Below, piece by piece: positions 1 to 6,311 of a stretch of DNA of 22,289 nt. Made by a program: the position numbers and the translations under genes. The stretch lies in contig MHXM01000068.1 of NCBI GenBank assembly GCA_001825565.1, positions 1 to 22,289 of the forward strand. Direction: 5' to 3'. The stretch comes from Desulfuromonadaceae bacterium GWC2_58_13 (lineage in GTDB: Bacteria > Desulfobacterota > Desulfuromonadia > Desulfuromonadales > Trichloromonadaceae). The notes beneath the pieces are model-generated. The model did not search any database, had not been told where the DNA came from, and saw nothing but the letters and a program-made list of their open reading frames with translations. Positions within the stretch are counted from its first letter, which is position 1; every line of letters starts with the position of its first letter.

Positions 1-66
1 CGAAGAACTATCGTCGTCCTCGGCACGACGGCAACAAAGGCCGCCGCCAGCCGCGCCAGAGATCCT

Positions 67-160
67 CATGCCCCCGGCAGGGAGCCTTTTTTTGCTTACT
101 TTTTATCGGCTTGGAAAAAAAGTAAGGCGTCTGGCGGGACGCGACCCGCAGGTTTTCGCG
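67..160. repeat. Paired-hairpin intergenic repeat, copy A
   Basis: Two stems stand side by side. Stem 1 pairs 95-104 (cttacttttt) with 117-126 (aaaaagtaag). Stem 2 pairs 134-138 (gcggg) with 145-149 (cccgc). The same layout, with similar flanks that begin catgcccc and end ggtttt, recurs at about 2817-2905. Several stem bases differ between the copies, but the pairing is kept. No transposase is visible, so this looks like a non-autonomous or REP-like interspersed element. The orientation of function is unknown. Confidence 0.7.
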
Positions 161-218
161 ATGGTGCCCCGCCGGTCTTCGCCAGTGCGGGACGCCATGG
201 AGAAAACCGGCGGGTCGC
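141..218. repeat. Imperfect 32-nt inverted repeat
   Basis: Positions 141-172 and 187-218 are reverse complements at 27 of 32 positions by hand alignment, with a 14-nt centre. The left arm is the tail of repeat copy A. The right arm therefore looks like a second, inverted partial copy of that tail. It competes for pairing with the perfect hairpin at 171-234. Confidence 0.65.
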
Positions 219-234
219 ACTGGCGAAGACCGGC
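171..234 (-). repeat. Perfect 19-bp inverted repeat just after the transpeptidase stop codon
   Basis: The arm gccggtcttcgccagtgcg (171-189) is the exact reverse complement of 216-234, leaving a 26-nt loop. On the minus strand it starts one base after the stop codon of the transpeptidase gene. It could protect or end the mRNA, but no T-run follows, so it is not a standard intrinsic terminator. Confidence 0.75.
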
Positions 235-235
235 C

Positions 236-1690
236 TCAGAGCGCTCGGGCGGAAGTCGAGCCACTCTCCGGGGGGGAAGGGGCAACGGACGCTGCCGACG
301 ACGCCGCCTTTGACGCCTGGGCCGCGAAATAGTGAGTCATCGCCCGGCGGGCGTAGTCGCCGGCGCGGATGCCGATGAATTCCTCGTGCCCGACCATGAC
401 GGCAACCACCACCTGCTTTTGCCCCCGGGGCTCCCGGGCAAAGCCGACAAACCAATCGTAACGCACATCCTGGGACGAGCTGCCGATCGACCCGGTTTTG
501 CCACCAATCCGCAGGCCCGCCAGAACCTTGTCTTTCTGATGGCCACGGAAGGTCTTGCGGGCGGTACCGGAGGCAATGGTGTTCTCCATCATCTGCTCCA
601 GCGCCGTGGCGGCGCGGGCGGACATGATCTGCCTCGACCCCTGGGTTGGAGACCGCCGGTAAAGGATCTTTCCCTGATCGTCGGAAATGCACTCGACGAT
701 GGTCTGTGTCACCATGCGTCCGCCATTGAGAACCGCCGCCGTCAGCGCCGCCCCATGCAGGGGAGAGAGAGTGGTCTGCCGGTTGAAGCCGCTGGCGACT
801 TCCGCCCAGTTGTACGGATTATCGCTGATCTGAAAGTGGCTGGGGGGGAGGGAAACTTCAAAATCGAGGGGCTGATTAAAACCGAAGGCGATGGCGGCCT
901 GCTCCAACAGCGGCTTGCCCAACCGCAATTCGCCGAGCTTGCCGAAGACCGGATTGACCGAATCGGCAAAGGCTTCACTTAAGGGGATCGTCGTCGACTG
1001 GCGGCCGACTTTTTCGGTCAGTTGCCGTTTGTACAGGGTGTGCTTGGATCCGCTGAATTGCATCGGCGAGTCGGCGGAATACCCGCACTGGTCGATTGCC
1101 GTCGCCGCCGTGACAATCTTGAAGATGCTGGCGGCCGGGAACTGACTGCGCAGACAGGGATTGCCGGCCGCATCGATCCGGTCGAAGCCGGCCAGGGCCA
1201 GCACCCGCCCGCTGAGAGCTTCCATGACGACAATACCGACATGACGGGAGTTCTTGCGGTCGATGGTGTCGAGCAGGTAGTTCTGCAGATCGGGATCGAT
1301 GGTCGTCTCGATATGGAGGATACTGCCGCCGGCCGGCACGGACAGGTTCTTCTCCGTCAGATGGCTGAACATCCGTTCGTCGAGAAGTTGTCGAATCTGG
1401 TCCTTGTCGAGCGGACCCTCAACCTTCGGCGCGGGCGCCGTTGGGATTTCCGGCGCTGTTGCCGTTGGGACTTCCGGCGCTGCCGCCACCGGGCCTTCCT
1501 GCTCCCCGTCGCTGCGGATGAAGCCGAACAGGCCGCAGACCAGACTCAGGGCGAGCAGGACGCCGAGGACGAAGCACCGCGAGAGTCGCGGTCGCGGGTT
1601 CCTGGCATATCTTTTTGGCAAGGAAGCCTGATAGTCGCGCCAGCTGCGATGCTGGTTACGGCGTGATACCGATTTTTTAGAAAAACCCAT
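236..1690 (-). CDS. Penicillin-binding transpeptidase (monofunctional)
   Basis: A 484-residue inner-membrane protein with a periplasmic penicillin-binding transpeptidase domain, expected to cross-link peptidoglycan. A basic cytoplasmic N-terminus is followed by one membrane segment (about 38-58) and a Pro/Ala-rich linker with repeated APE(V/I)PTA-like units (about 68-92). The catalytic domain has all three family motifs: SxxK as S188-I-F-K191, SxN as S244-V-N246, and KTG at 398-400. No glycosyltransferase domain is present, so it is a class B-like or smaller transpeptidase and not a bifunctional class A enzyme. The ATG start has an AGGG ribosome site about 6 nt upstream. It is a separate unit from the polyketide operon. 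The Ser/Ala-rich C-terminal tail ends right at a 19-bp hairpin. I cannot assign a specific pbp name. Confidence 0.88.
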   Translation of the reverse strand: MGFSKKSVSRRNQHRSWRDYQASLPKRYARNPRPRLSRCFVLGVLLALSLVCGLFGFIRSDGEQEGPVAAAPEVPTATAPEIPTAPAPKVEGPLDKDQIRQLLDERMFSHLTEKNLSVPAGGSILHIETTIDPDLQNYLLDTIDRKNSRHVGIVVMEALSGRVLALAGFDRIDAAGNPCLRSQFPAASIFKIVTAATAIDQCGYSADSPMQFSGSKHTLYKRQLTEKVGRQSTTIPLSEAFADSVNPVFGKLGELRLGKPLLEQAAIAFGFNQPLDFEVSLPPSHFQISDNPYNWAEVASGFNRQTTLSPLHGAALTAAVLNGGRMVTQTIVECISDDQGKILYRRSPTQGSRQIMSARAATALEQMMENTIASGTARKTFRGHQKDKVLAGLRIGGKTGSIGSSSQDVRYDWFVGFAREPRGQKQVVVAVMVGHEEFIGIRAGDYARRAMTHYFAAQASKAASSAASVAPSPPESGSTSARAL

Positions 1691-1756
1691 GTTTACCCTG
1701 AAAGAGAACGGTGGCGTTGCCCACCTATGTTAATCCAAGACTTAGCGGTTTTTGCA

Positions 1757-1786
1757 ATAAAAACCAGGGCCGTCGGATCCCGGCCC
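1757..1786 (-). terminator. Possible intrinsic terminator after the toxin-antitoxin pair
   Basis: Read on the minus strand, a GGGCC/GGCCC stem with a 10-nt loop inside the copy-1 repeat is followed by TGG and then a run of five T. It lies about 40 nt past the stop codon of the MntA-like gene. The stem is only five base pairs and the T-run is slightly displaced, so this is a moderate call. Confidence 0.4.
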
Positions 1787-1790
1787 GACA
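1772..1790. repeat. 19-bp direct repeat, copy 1 (downstream of the MntA-like gene)
   Basis: The sequence gtcggatcccggcccgaca is identical to 2612-2630. The arms gtcgg and ccgac can pair. On the minus strand the surrounding GGGCC/GGCCC bases can form a GC hairpin, followed three bases later by TTTTT (near 1757-1765), so this copy may also end transcription of the toxin-antitoxin pair. Confidence 0.7.
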
Positions 1791-1826
1791 GCCATGCCTC
1801 CCCCCGTGCCAGCTATTTTAGATTTT

Positions 1827-2162
1827 TCAATGTAAATCCGGTGAGTTAATTATTTTCCCCAACTGCACCAATTCCACCCGGCCCTTGCGGATTTCTTCCC
1901 GAAACGCTTCGGGAATTTGGGCCCAATCGAGCAAATCGACCAGGATCGGCAGGCGGCTATCGGCAAAGGCTTCTCGCAACCGGGGCAGATGGGCATTGGC
2001 CCGGTCGGGGGTTTCGGGATCGCGGATCACCAGATCGAGGTCGCTTCCGTCATGTGAAGTGCCGTTCACGCGGCTACCAAAGGCTAAAACCTCGGCATCG
2101 GGCACATGTTCGGCGAGCAGCCGCCGAACCGTCACCAGCCATTCGGGGCGCAGGTCAAGCAT
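1827..2162 (-). CDS. MNT-family nucleotidyltransferase antitoxin (MntA-like)
   Basis: A 111-residue minimal nucleotidyltransferase. The family motif appears as G29-S30-x3-G-T-S-x3-S40-D41-L-D43, which gives the two metal-binding aspartates. In characterised HEPN/MNT modules the MNT partner adds AMP groups to a tyrosine of the HEPN toxin and silences it. I chose the ATG at 2162: it overlaps the stop of the upstream HEPN gene by 8 nt, a G-rich ribosome site lies just upstream, and the first residues (MLDLRPEWL) suit the family. The frame stays open further upstream but only as antisense-like low-complexity protein. The overlap implies translational coupling, with the toxin gene first. Confidence 0.88.
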   Translation of the reverse strand: MLDLRPEWLVTVRRLLAEHVPDAEVLAFGSRVNGTSHDGSDLDLVIRDPETPDRANAHLPRLREAFADSRLPILVDLLDWAQIPEAFREEIRKGRVELVQLGKIINSPDLH

Positions 2163-2583
2163 CTCCCCCCAACCTTTCCCTGAGAGTGGTTTCCAGGACA
2201 CGGGCATCGGCGATGAAACCCGGCAGCAGGGCCAGGGTCTCCTCGGCGAAGCCGATACCGTAATCGTGGGCCGTGCTGTTGCGGTTGTCACGGTAATTGA
2301 ACCAGCGCTCCACGGCCGCGACGGTTAGCAGATCGTGCTTGGCGGCATGGCGCAACAGATCCTTGAAAGTGAGCCGGTCCACGTCGCGCGGTTTCCCCGT
2401 ATAGGCTTTTAACGCTTTGCGCAACAGTTTGCCGGCGGTTTCCAGAGTCAGCTCGAATCCCTTGACCACGGCATTGCGAAAAATTTCAAACTCGATGCTT
2501 TCGGGAGCGGCGCCATTCAGCAAAGTCAACGACGATTCGAGAGTTTCGATGCAGCGAGCGTAATGGTCGGTATTCAGAGTCAT
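2155..2583 (-). CDS. HEPN-domain toxin (HepT-like, HI0074 family)
   Basis: A 142-residue helical HEPN protein and probable RNase toxin. The catalytic and modification motif RX4HXY is intact as R101-N-S-T-A-H106-D-Y108. In the HepT/MntA pair, the Arg and His are needed for RNA cleavage and the Tyr is the residue adenylylated by MntA, so both the nuclease site and its off-switch are predicted to work. The gene directly precedes the MntA-like partner and overlaps it by 8 nt. The ATG at 2583 has AGGG about 8 nt upstream. The module is bracketed by two identical 19-bp repeats. Confidence 0.88.
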   Translation of the reverse strand: MTLNTDHYARCIETLESSLTLLNGAAPESIEFEIFRNAVVKGFELTLETAGKLLRKALKAYTGKPRDVDRLTFKDLLRHAAKHDLLTVAAVERWFNYRDNRNSTAHDYGIGFAEETLALLPGFIADARVLETTLRERLGGDA

Positions 2584-2611
2584 CTCGGTACCCTATCTAA
2601 AAACATGAAAT

Positions 2612-2630
2612 GTCGGATCCCGGCCCGACA
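2612..2630. repeat. 19-bp direct repeat, copy 2 (upstream of the HepT-like gene)
   Basis: Identical to 1772-1790 over 19 bp. Here the flanking t makes a 6-bp arm pair, tgtcgg and ccgaca, around an 8-nt centre. It lies about 29 nt upstream of the toxin start codon, a fitting place for an operator, although the matching copy downstream of the pair also suggests a cassette boundary. Confidence 0.7.
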
Positions 2631-2816
2631 CCGGCGGTGCTTCTGGAAAAAACGGGTCGGGCACAGTTTTTTTCTTCAACAAGCGATTGCACCGAAGGAG
2701 GTCAACGGCACCGCGGGTGAAGCTTCGGCGCGCGCTTGCTCACGTGGAGATGCCGCGAAGCGTTGCCGGATTCATTGCCATCGCGGGTGATCGCAGCGCT
2801 GCGCTATGCGACAGTC

Positions 2817-2905
2817 ATGCCCCACGCAGTGGAAAACGCTTTTTGCCTACTTTTTGTCGTTTAGCAAAAAGTAGGTCGCCTGTCGGGGCGAGTCCCGACG
2901 GTTTT
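2817..2905. repeat. Paired-hairpin intergenic repeat, copy B
   Basis: Stem 1 pairs 2846-2856 (cctactttttg) with 2865-2875 (caaaaagtagg). Stem 2 pairs 2882-2887 (gtcggg) with 2894-2899 (cccgac). Compared with copy A at 67-160, the stems carry paired changes (cttac/gtaag against cctac/gtagg, and gcggg/cccgc against gtcggg/cccgac). It lies in the gap after the polyketide operon and could shield its 3' end. Confidence 0.7.
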
Positions 2906-2971
2906 AAAAAGCATTACCACTCCCCGACCGCCTGAAACAGGAGGGCGCCGGCATAGAAAATCCCAAGCGGA

Positions 2972-3694
2972 TTAATCCCTATTTTTCGTAAGCAAACAGC
3001 GCGCCACCAGCTCAGCCACATCCCCCACCGGCGACCCGTCCAAAAAGTAACCGCCACCGGAAGCTTTCTGCAACTCGCCGTAGCTCGAAACGTTTTCCCG
3101 GTCCGCCCGCTCCAGCACCAGAAAGACCGCCCCCGGCGGCACGCCGGGAACCTCGGGCACGCCCGCCGGCGGATTGAGGTCGCAGATCCCGGCCACCAGG
3201 CACTCTTCCTCCCCCCAACTCAAACTCTCCAGAGCCAACCCCAGCGGGGCCAGGCCGGGCGCGGAGGCGGTGCTCACCACCATTCCGCCGCCGGTGAGGC
3301 CGAAGCGGATTGCCGCCTCGCCGAGAAAGGTGTTGGAAAGGGTGTAGGCGAAGAGCTGCGGACTGGCCAGCGCTCCCCCTCCGGGGATGACGGTGTCGAA
3401 ATAGTCGCAGTCGGTGCCGAGGCAGCCGTAGGCGGTGGCGGCGATCAGGCCGACCGCACGTTTCTGCTGCCAGACTTCCAGCCCGGCGTCGCGGAGGGCG
3501 AAGGCGATCCCCGCCAGGCCGAGTCGGGAGAAGGGGTCCATGCGGCCGAAGCGACGGTCGGGTTGGGCGAAGACATCGGCCCGCGAAAGCTGCGGCAGCT
3601 CGCCGGCGCCCAGGACGAAATCCTGACGGAGCCGCCCCTGGCCGCAACCAGCGACGGTGACCCAGCCAATGCCGTTGATTCGAGCGCTCAGCAT
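2972..3694 (-). CDS. Chain-length factor, Cys-less ketosynthase-like protein (ApeC type)
   Basis: A 240-residue protein matching the short ketosynthase-like family known from aryl-polyene clusters (Ketoacyl-synt_2 type). It corresponds to the N-terminal thiolase half only. At the place where ketosynthases carry the nucleophile (within NAACASS-like sequence), this protein reads S-T-A-S-A-P (141-146) and has no cysteine, so it should not condense by itself. In characterised APE systems such a subunit pairs with a full ketosynthase and sets chain length. Its gene follows the ApeO-like ketosynthase with a 7-nt overlap (ATGCTGA), which supports a heterodimer. It is the last gene of the operon. Confidence 0.85.
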   Translation of the reverse strand: MLSARINGIGWVTVAGCGQGRLRQDFVLGAGELPQLSRADVFAQPDRRFGRMDPFSRLGLAGIAFALRDAGLEVWQQKRAVGLIAATAYGCLGTDCDYFDTVIPGGGALASPQLFAYTLSNTFLGEAAIRFGLTGGGMVVSTASAPGLAPLGLALESLSWGEEECLVAGICDLNPPAGVPEVPGVPPGAVFLVLERADRENVSSYGELQKASGGGYFLDGSPVGDVAELVARCLLTKNRD

Positions 3695-4818
3695 GCGGTC
3701 CTCCCGAGGATGAGGGCCGCGTTGACTCCGCCGAACCCCGAATTGGTCGACAATAAATAATCTCCGGCAAAACCTTGCGGGACCGCCGCGACCAGCCCGC
3801 GTCCCGCCGCTTCAGGTTCCACCAGCCCGACCGTCGGCGGCAGCAGCTGCTGGGCGAGACTCCGCAAGCCGAGCACCACCTCGATGGCGCCGGCCGCCCC
3901 CAAAGTATGACCCAATGCGCCCTTGACCGAATTGACCGGCAGCCGGCGGTCGCCGAAAATCCGCCCGAAAGCGGTCAGTTCCATGGCGTCGTTGTAGAGG
4001 GTGCCGGTGCCGTGAGCGCTGACCGCGCCGATGGCTTCCGCCGAAAGTCCGGCCCTGCCCAGCGCCCGGCCGATGGCGTCGATCAGACCGCAACCGTCTC
4101 TAGCCGGGGCGGTGATGTGGTTGGCGTCGTTGGCGCTCCCCCAGCCGAGCACCCTGCCGAGCATCTCCCGGCCGTCGCGTTGCGCCCGTTCCTCGCTCAT
4201 CAGCAACAGGACGGCTCCGCCCTCGCCAAGACTGAGTCCGCTGCGCCGCACATCGAAGGGACGACTCGGTTCCACCGAGAGCGCCTGCAACGAGGAAAAA
4301 CCGGAAACGACGAATTCGCTGACCAAATCGATGCCGACCACCAGCACGGCCTCGGTCTGGCCGGCGGCGATCCGCGCCGCCGCGCGGGCAACCGCCAGGG
4401 TTGAGGAAGCACAGGCCGCGTTGATATTGAGTCCGTCATCCGCCAGTCCCAACCGGGCGGCGACCCGACCCGGCAAGTCGCCCGGAAGCATCGCCCGCGA
4501 CCGGCACGGCTGGCCTCGACGCAGTTTTTCCAGGATATCGATGCCGCCCTTGGTGGTCGCGGTCAACACCTTGCAGTCGGCGGGAACCGGTCCCAGTTGC
4601 GCCAGCAGCCGTTCCAGCAGGGGAACGAGCAGCGACTCCCCGGGGATGGCGATCAGATCCGGCACGCAAGCGGCCAGGGCGCTCTGATAACGATCCGCGG
4701 CAAAGCGAATCAGCGGGGCAATGGCGCCGCGGCCGGCCAACAGGCCATCCCACAGGGGAGCCAGACCGTCGCCGAAAGCGGTCACCAGCGCCGCATCGAC
4801 GATGCAAACCCGCTTCAT
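3688..4818 (-). CDS. Beta-ketoacyl-ACP synthase (ApeO-like, partner of the chain-length factor)
   Basis: A 376-residue ketosynthase with an intact active site: Cys136 in NAACASSTL, His269 in SAHGTGT, Lys299 in SVKG and His304 in GHTLGAAG. It should carry out decarboxylating Claisen condensation of malonyl-ACP with the growing chain. It is shorter than FabF (about 410 residues), as expected for the APE-type elongating ketosynthase. The start overlaps the thioesterase stop as ATGA, and the end overlaps the chain-length-factor gene. This tight pairing suggests that the two act together as the polyene-elongating complex. Confidence 0.9.
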   Translation of the reverse strand: MKRVCIVDAALVTAFGDGLAPLWDGLLAGRGAIAPLIRFAADRYQSALAACVPDLIAIPGESLLVPLLERLLAQLGPVPADCKVLTATTKGGIDILEKLRRGQPCRSRAMLPGDLPGRVAARLGLADDGLNINAACASSTLAVARAAARIAAGQTEAVLVVGIDLVSEFVVSGFSSLQALSVEPSRPFDVRRSGLSLGEGGAVLLLMSEERAQRDGREMLGRVLGWGSANDANHITAPARDGCGLIDAIGRALGRAGLSAEAIGAVSAHGTGTLYNDAMELTAFGRIFGDRRLPVNSVKGALGHTLGAAGAIEVVLGLRSLAQQLLPPTVGLVEPEAAGRGLVAAVPQGFAGDYLLSTNSGFGGVNAALILGRTAC

Positions 4819-5276
4819 GCCAGCTCCCCGGCCCGCCAGCGATTGAGAAACCGCTGCATGAAGGGGGGATGAAGGAGCAGCACGTTTTCCTTGGTATCCA
4901 TCAGCATCTGTACCGTGTAGCCCGTAGTGGCCAGCTGGCCGTCCCGGTCGCGGATAATGAACTCGTGGTTGAGGCGCGCCGCCTCGGACCAGTGGAGAAT
5001 CCCCTCGATGGTGAAAGGCTCGCTGAACCGTAGCGGCCGATGGTAGTCGAAGTGCATCTGCTTCACCGGCGCCAGCATCCCCTGGTTATAGATATCCAGA
5101 TAGCCGATGCCGTATTTTTCTCCAAGAGCGACCCGGGCATCCTCGAAGTAGCTCGGGTAGCGGCCGTGCCAGACGATCCCCAGGGGATCGACCTCCTCGA
5201 ACCGAACCACCCGCTCGACGGTGACCCGTAGCGGCGCCGGATCGCCCGAACGGGTCGGGAAATAGGTTTTTCTCAT
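4815..5276 (-). CDS. 4HBT-family acyl thioesterase (ApeK-like)
   Basis: A 153-residue hotdog thioesterase. The family signature is D30-P-L-G-I-V-W-H37 followed by Y-x-x-Y-F-E45-D-A-R, with Asp30 as the expected catalytic acid. Acyl-ACP or acyl-CoA thioesters are the likely substrates. In aryl-polyene clusters a thioesterase of this type is regularly present and may release product or clear stalled chains. The gene overlaps both neighbours by ATGA, so it is translated as part of the operon. Specificity cannot be read from the sequence. Confidence 0.87.
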   Translation of the reverse strand: MRKTYFPTRSGDPAPLRVTVERVVRFEEVDPLGIVWHGRYPSYFEDARVALGEKYGIGYLDIYNQGMLAPVKQMHFDYHRPLRFSEPFTIEGILHWSEAARLNHEFIIRDRDGQLATTGYTVQMLMDTKENVLLLHPPFMQRFLNRWRAGELA

Positions 5277-5650
5277 CCTTCGCCCTCCTCGAACAGGGTC
5301 ATCCAGAAGGCTGCCGCCGGATCGCCGTCCGACTCCAGGCGGGCATCCCAGACTCCCTTCCGGCGTTCCCGGCAGCTCACCCGCAAGGTCTGCCCGGGGC
5401 GCACCTGCTTGAGAAACTTGGCCCGCTCCAGCCGCCGCATGATCAGCGTCCGTCCGCGCAGCTGCTCGACCAGCACCTGGGCGGTCAGCACCTGCACGAC
5501 GGCCGGCAGCACCGGATAGCCGGGAAAATGTCCGGCAAATCCGGGAAAATCGGCGCCAAAACGAAAGACTCCGGTAGTGTTTCCCTCCCCGTCGGTTTCC
5601 AATCCACCGACCATGGCCGCCCCAATGGCCTTTTTCAATTTACTGTTCAA
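5273..5650 (-). CDS. FabZ-like 3-hydroxyacyl-ACP dehydratase (ApeI-like)
   Basis: A hotdog-fold protein of about 125 residues with the FabZ/ApeI motif GHFPGYPVLPAVVQV, including the expected catalytic His41. It should dehydrate 3-hydroxyacyl-ACP to the trans-2-enoyl form. The start is uncertain. The longest frame opens with TTG at 5650, overlapping the DUF3261 stop by 11 nt. An ATG at 5614 would give a 113-residue protein and also suits the family. I kept the longer form because the extra residues (LKKAIGAAM) look like family sequence. The end overlaps the thioesterase gene by ATGA. Confidence 0.82.
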   Translation of the reverse strand: MNSKLKKAIGAAMVGGLETDGEGNTTGVFRFGADFPGFAGHFPGYPVLPAVVQVLTAQVLVEQLRGRTLIMRRLERAKFLKQVRPGQTLRVSCRERRKGVWDARLESDGDPAAAFWMTLFEEGEG

Positions 5651-6311
5651 TGCAGCTCACGCTTTCCAGCCAGAGAGTCAGGGTATATCCGGCCCGCCGG
5701 TCTTGAAGAAAAATCCCCTCCGGTATCTGACGCCCGATCTGTTCCCGGTACTGGTAATAGCCAACCCACCAGTCCTCGGACGGGCCGACGCCGCGCTTTT
5801 CCAGTAACAACGGTGGTTCGCCGCCGAAGACGAAGCGCGTCTCGTCGGCGCCGCCGCGCTGCAACCGGTACTCTCGCGACCCGATCTCCAGCCGATCCGC
5901 CGGCGAGGGCTGGGGTTGAAAAAAGATTCGCCGCACGCTGTCGGCCACCGCCTTGGGCAATCCTGGATGCCGGCGCAGGTCGGAAATCAAGTGGTTCACT
6001 TCGACCGTTTCGGCGGTGACGGTCAGGTCGAACAGCTTCAGTCCCATGCCTTCGAGGGCCACCAGCCGGGCCTTGCGGTGGTTGGCGTCGAGTTCCATGA
6101 ATCCCTCGATGGGGAGCTTCATCCCGCGCAGCCGAAACAGCCCTGAGTGACGAATGCGGTAAACGACCGGATCGCCGAGCCAGTAGGGCGCGAGCAACGC
6201 TTCCGCCGCCAGCTCGCGGGTCGCCGTCCGCCGCGGTTTCTCGAACGGAATGCTGGCGCAGCCGCTCAGCAGCAGCGCCAGCAGCACAAACCATCCCTTC
6301 CGGATGTTCAC
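5640..6311 (-). CDS. DUF3261 lipoprotein of aryl-polyene clusters
   Basis: A 223-residue predicted outer-membrane lipoprotein. The signal peptide ends in a lipobox, L-S-G-C18. The body fits the DUF3261 family that accompanies LolA-like and MMPL-like genes in aryl-polyene clusters. Its exact job is not known; delivery or anchoring of the pigment at the outer membrane is the usual inference. The start is GTG at 6311, overlapping the exporter stop as GTGA, with GGGAG about 6 nt upstream. Position and overlap tie it to the exporter and LolA-like genes. Confidence 0.82.
   Translation of the reverse strand: MNIRKGWFVLLALLLSGCASIPFEKPRRTATRELAAEALLAPYWLGDPVVYRIRHSGLFRLRGMKLPIEGFMELDANHRKARLVALEGMGLKLFDLTVTAETVEVNHLISDLRRHPGLPKAVADSVRRIFFQPQPSPADRLEIGSREYRLQRGGADETRFVFGGEPPLLLEKRGVGPSEDWWVGYYQYREQIGRQIPEGIFLQDRRAGYTLTLWLESVSCIEQ

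Larger units (their letters stand above)
1..235. other. Left-edge non-coding stretch with structured repeats
   Basis: I see no convincing gene here. Plus-strand frame 1 stays open from the edge to about position 378, but it has no start, runs through a repeat element and continues antisense to the transpeptidase gene, so I read it as fortuitous. The stretch holds one copy of a paired-hairpin repeat (about 67-160) and two overlapping inverted repeats (141-218 and 171-234), listed separately. Confidence 0.6.
2584..2971. other. Intergenic region with repeats and palindromes, no gene
   Basis: This 388-nt gap separates the toxin gene from the last polyketide gene. It holds the second 19-bp repeat (2612-2630), an A/T inverted repeat (2646-2653 against 2666-2674), a perfect 12-bp palindrome cgcagcgctgcg (2792-2803) and copy B of the paired-hairpin element (about 2817-2905). 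Small open frames across it are not supported by a start signal or recognisable domain. I see no strong terminator right after the stop at 2972. Confidence 0.6.

Noticed and set aside
1..378. Possible C-terminus of a plus-strand gene entering from the left
   Set aside because: The frame is open from the edge but reads through a repeat element and then antisense through the transpeptidase gene, and it has no family features.
2792..2803. Perfect 12-bp palindrome cgcagcgctgcg as a regulator site
   Set aside because: Short GC palindromes are expected by chance in this composition, and no promoter elements sit next to it.
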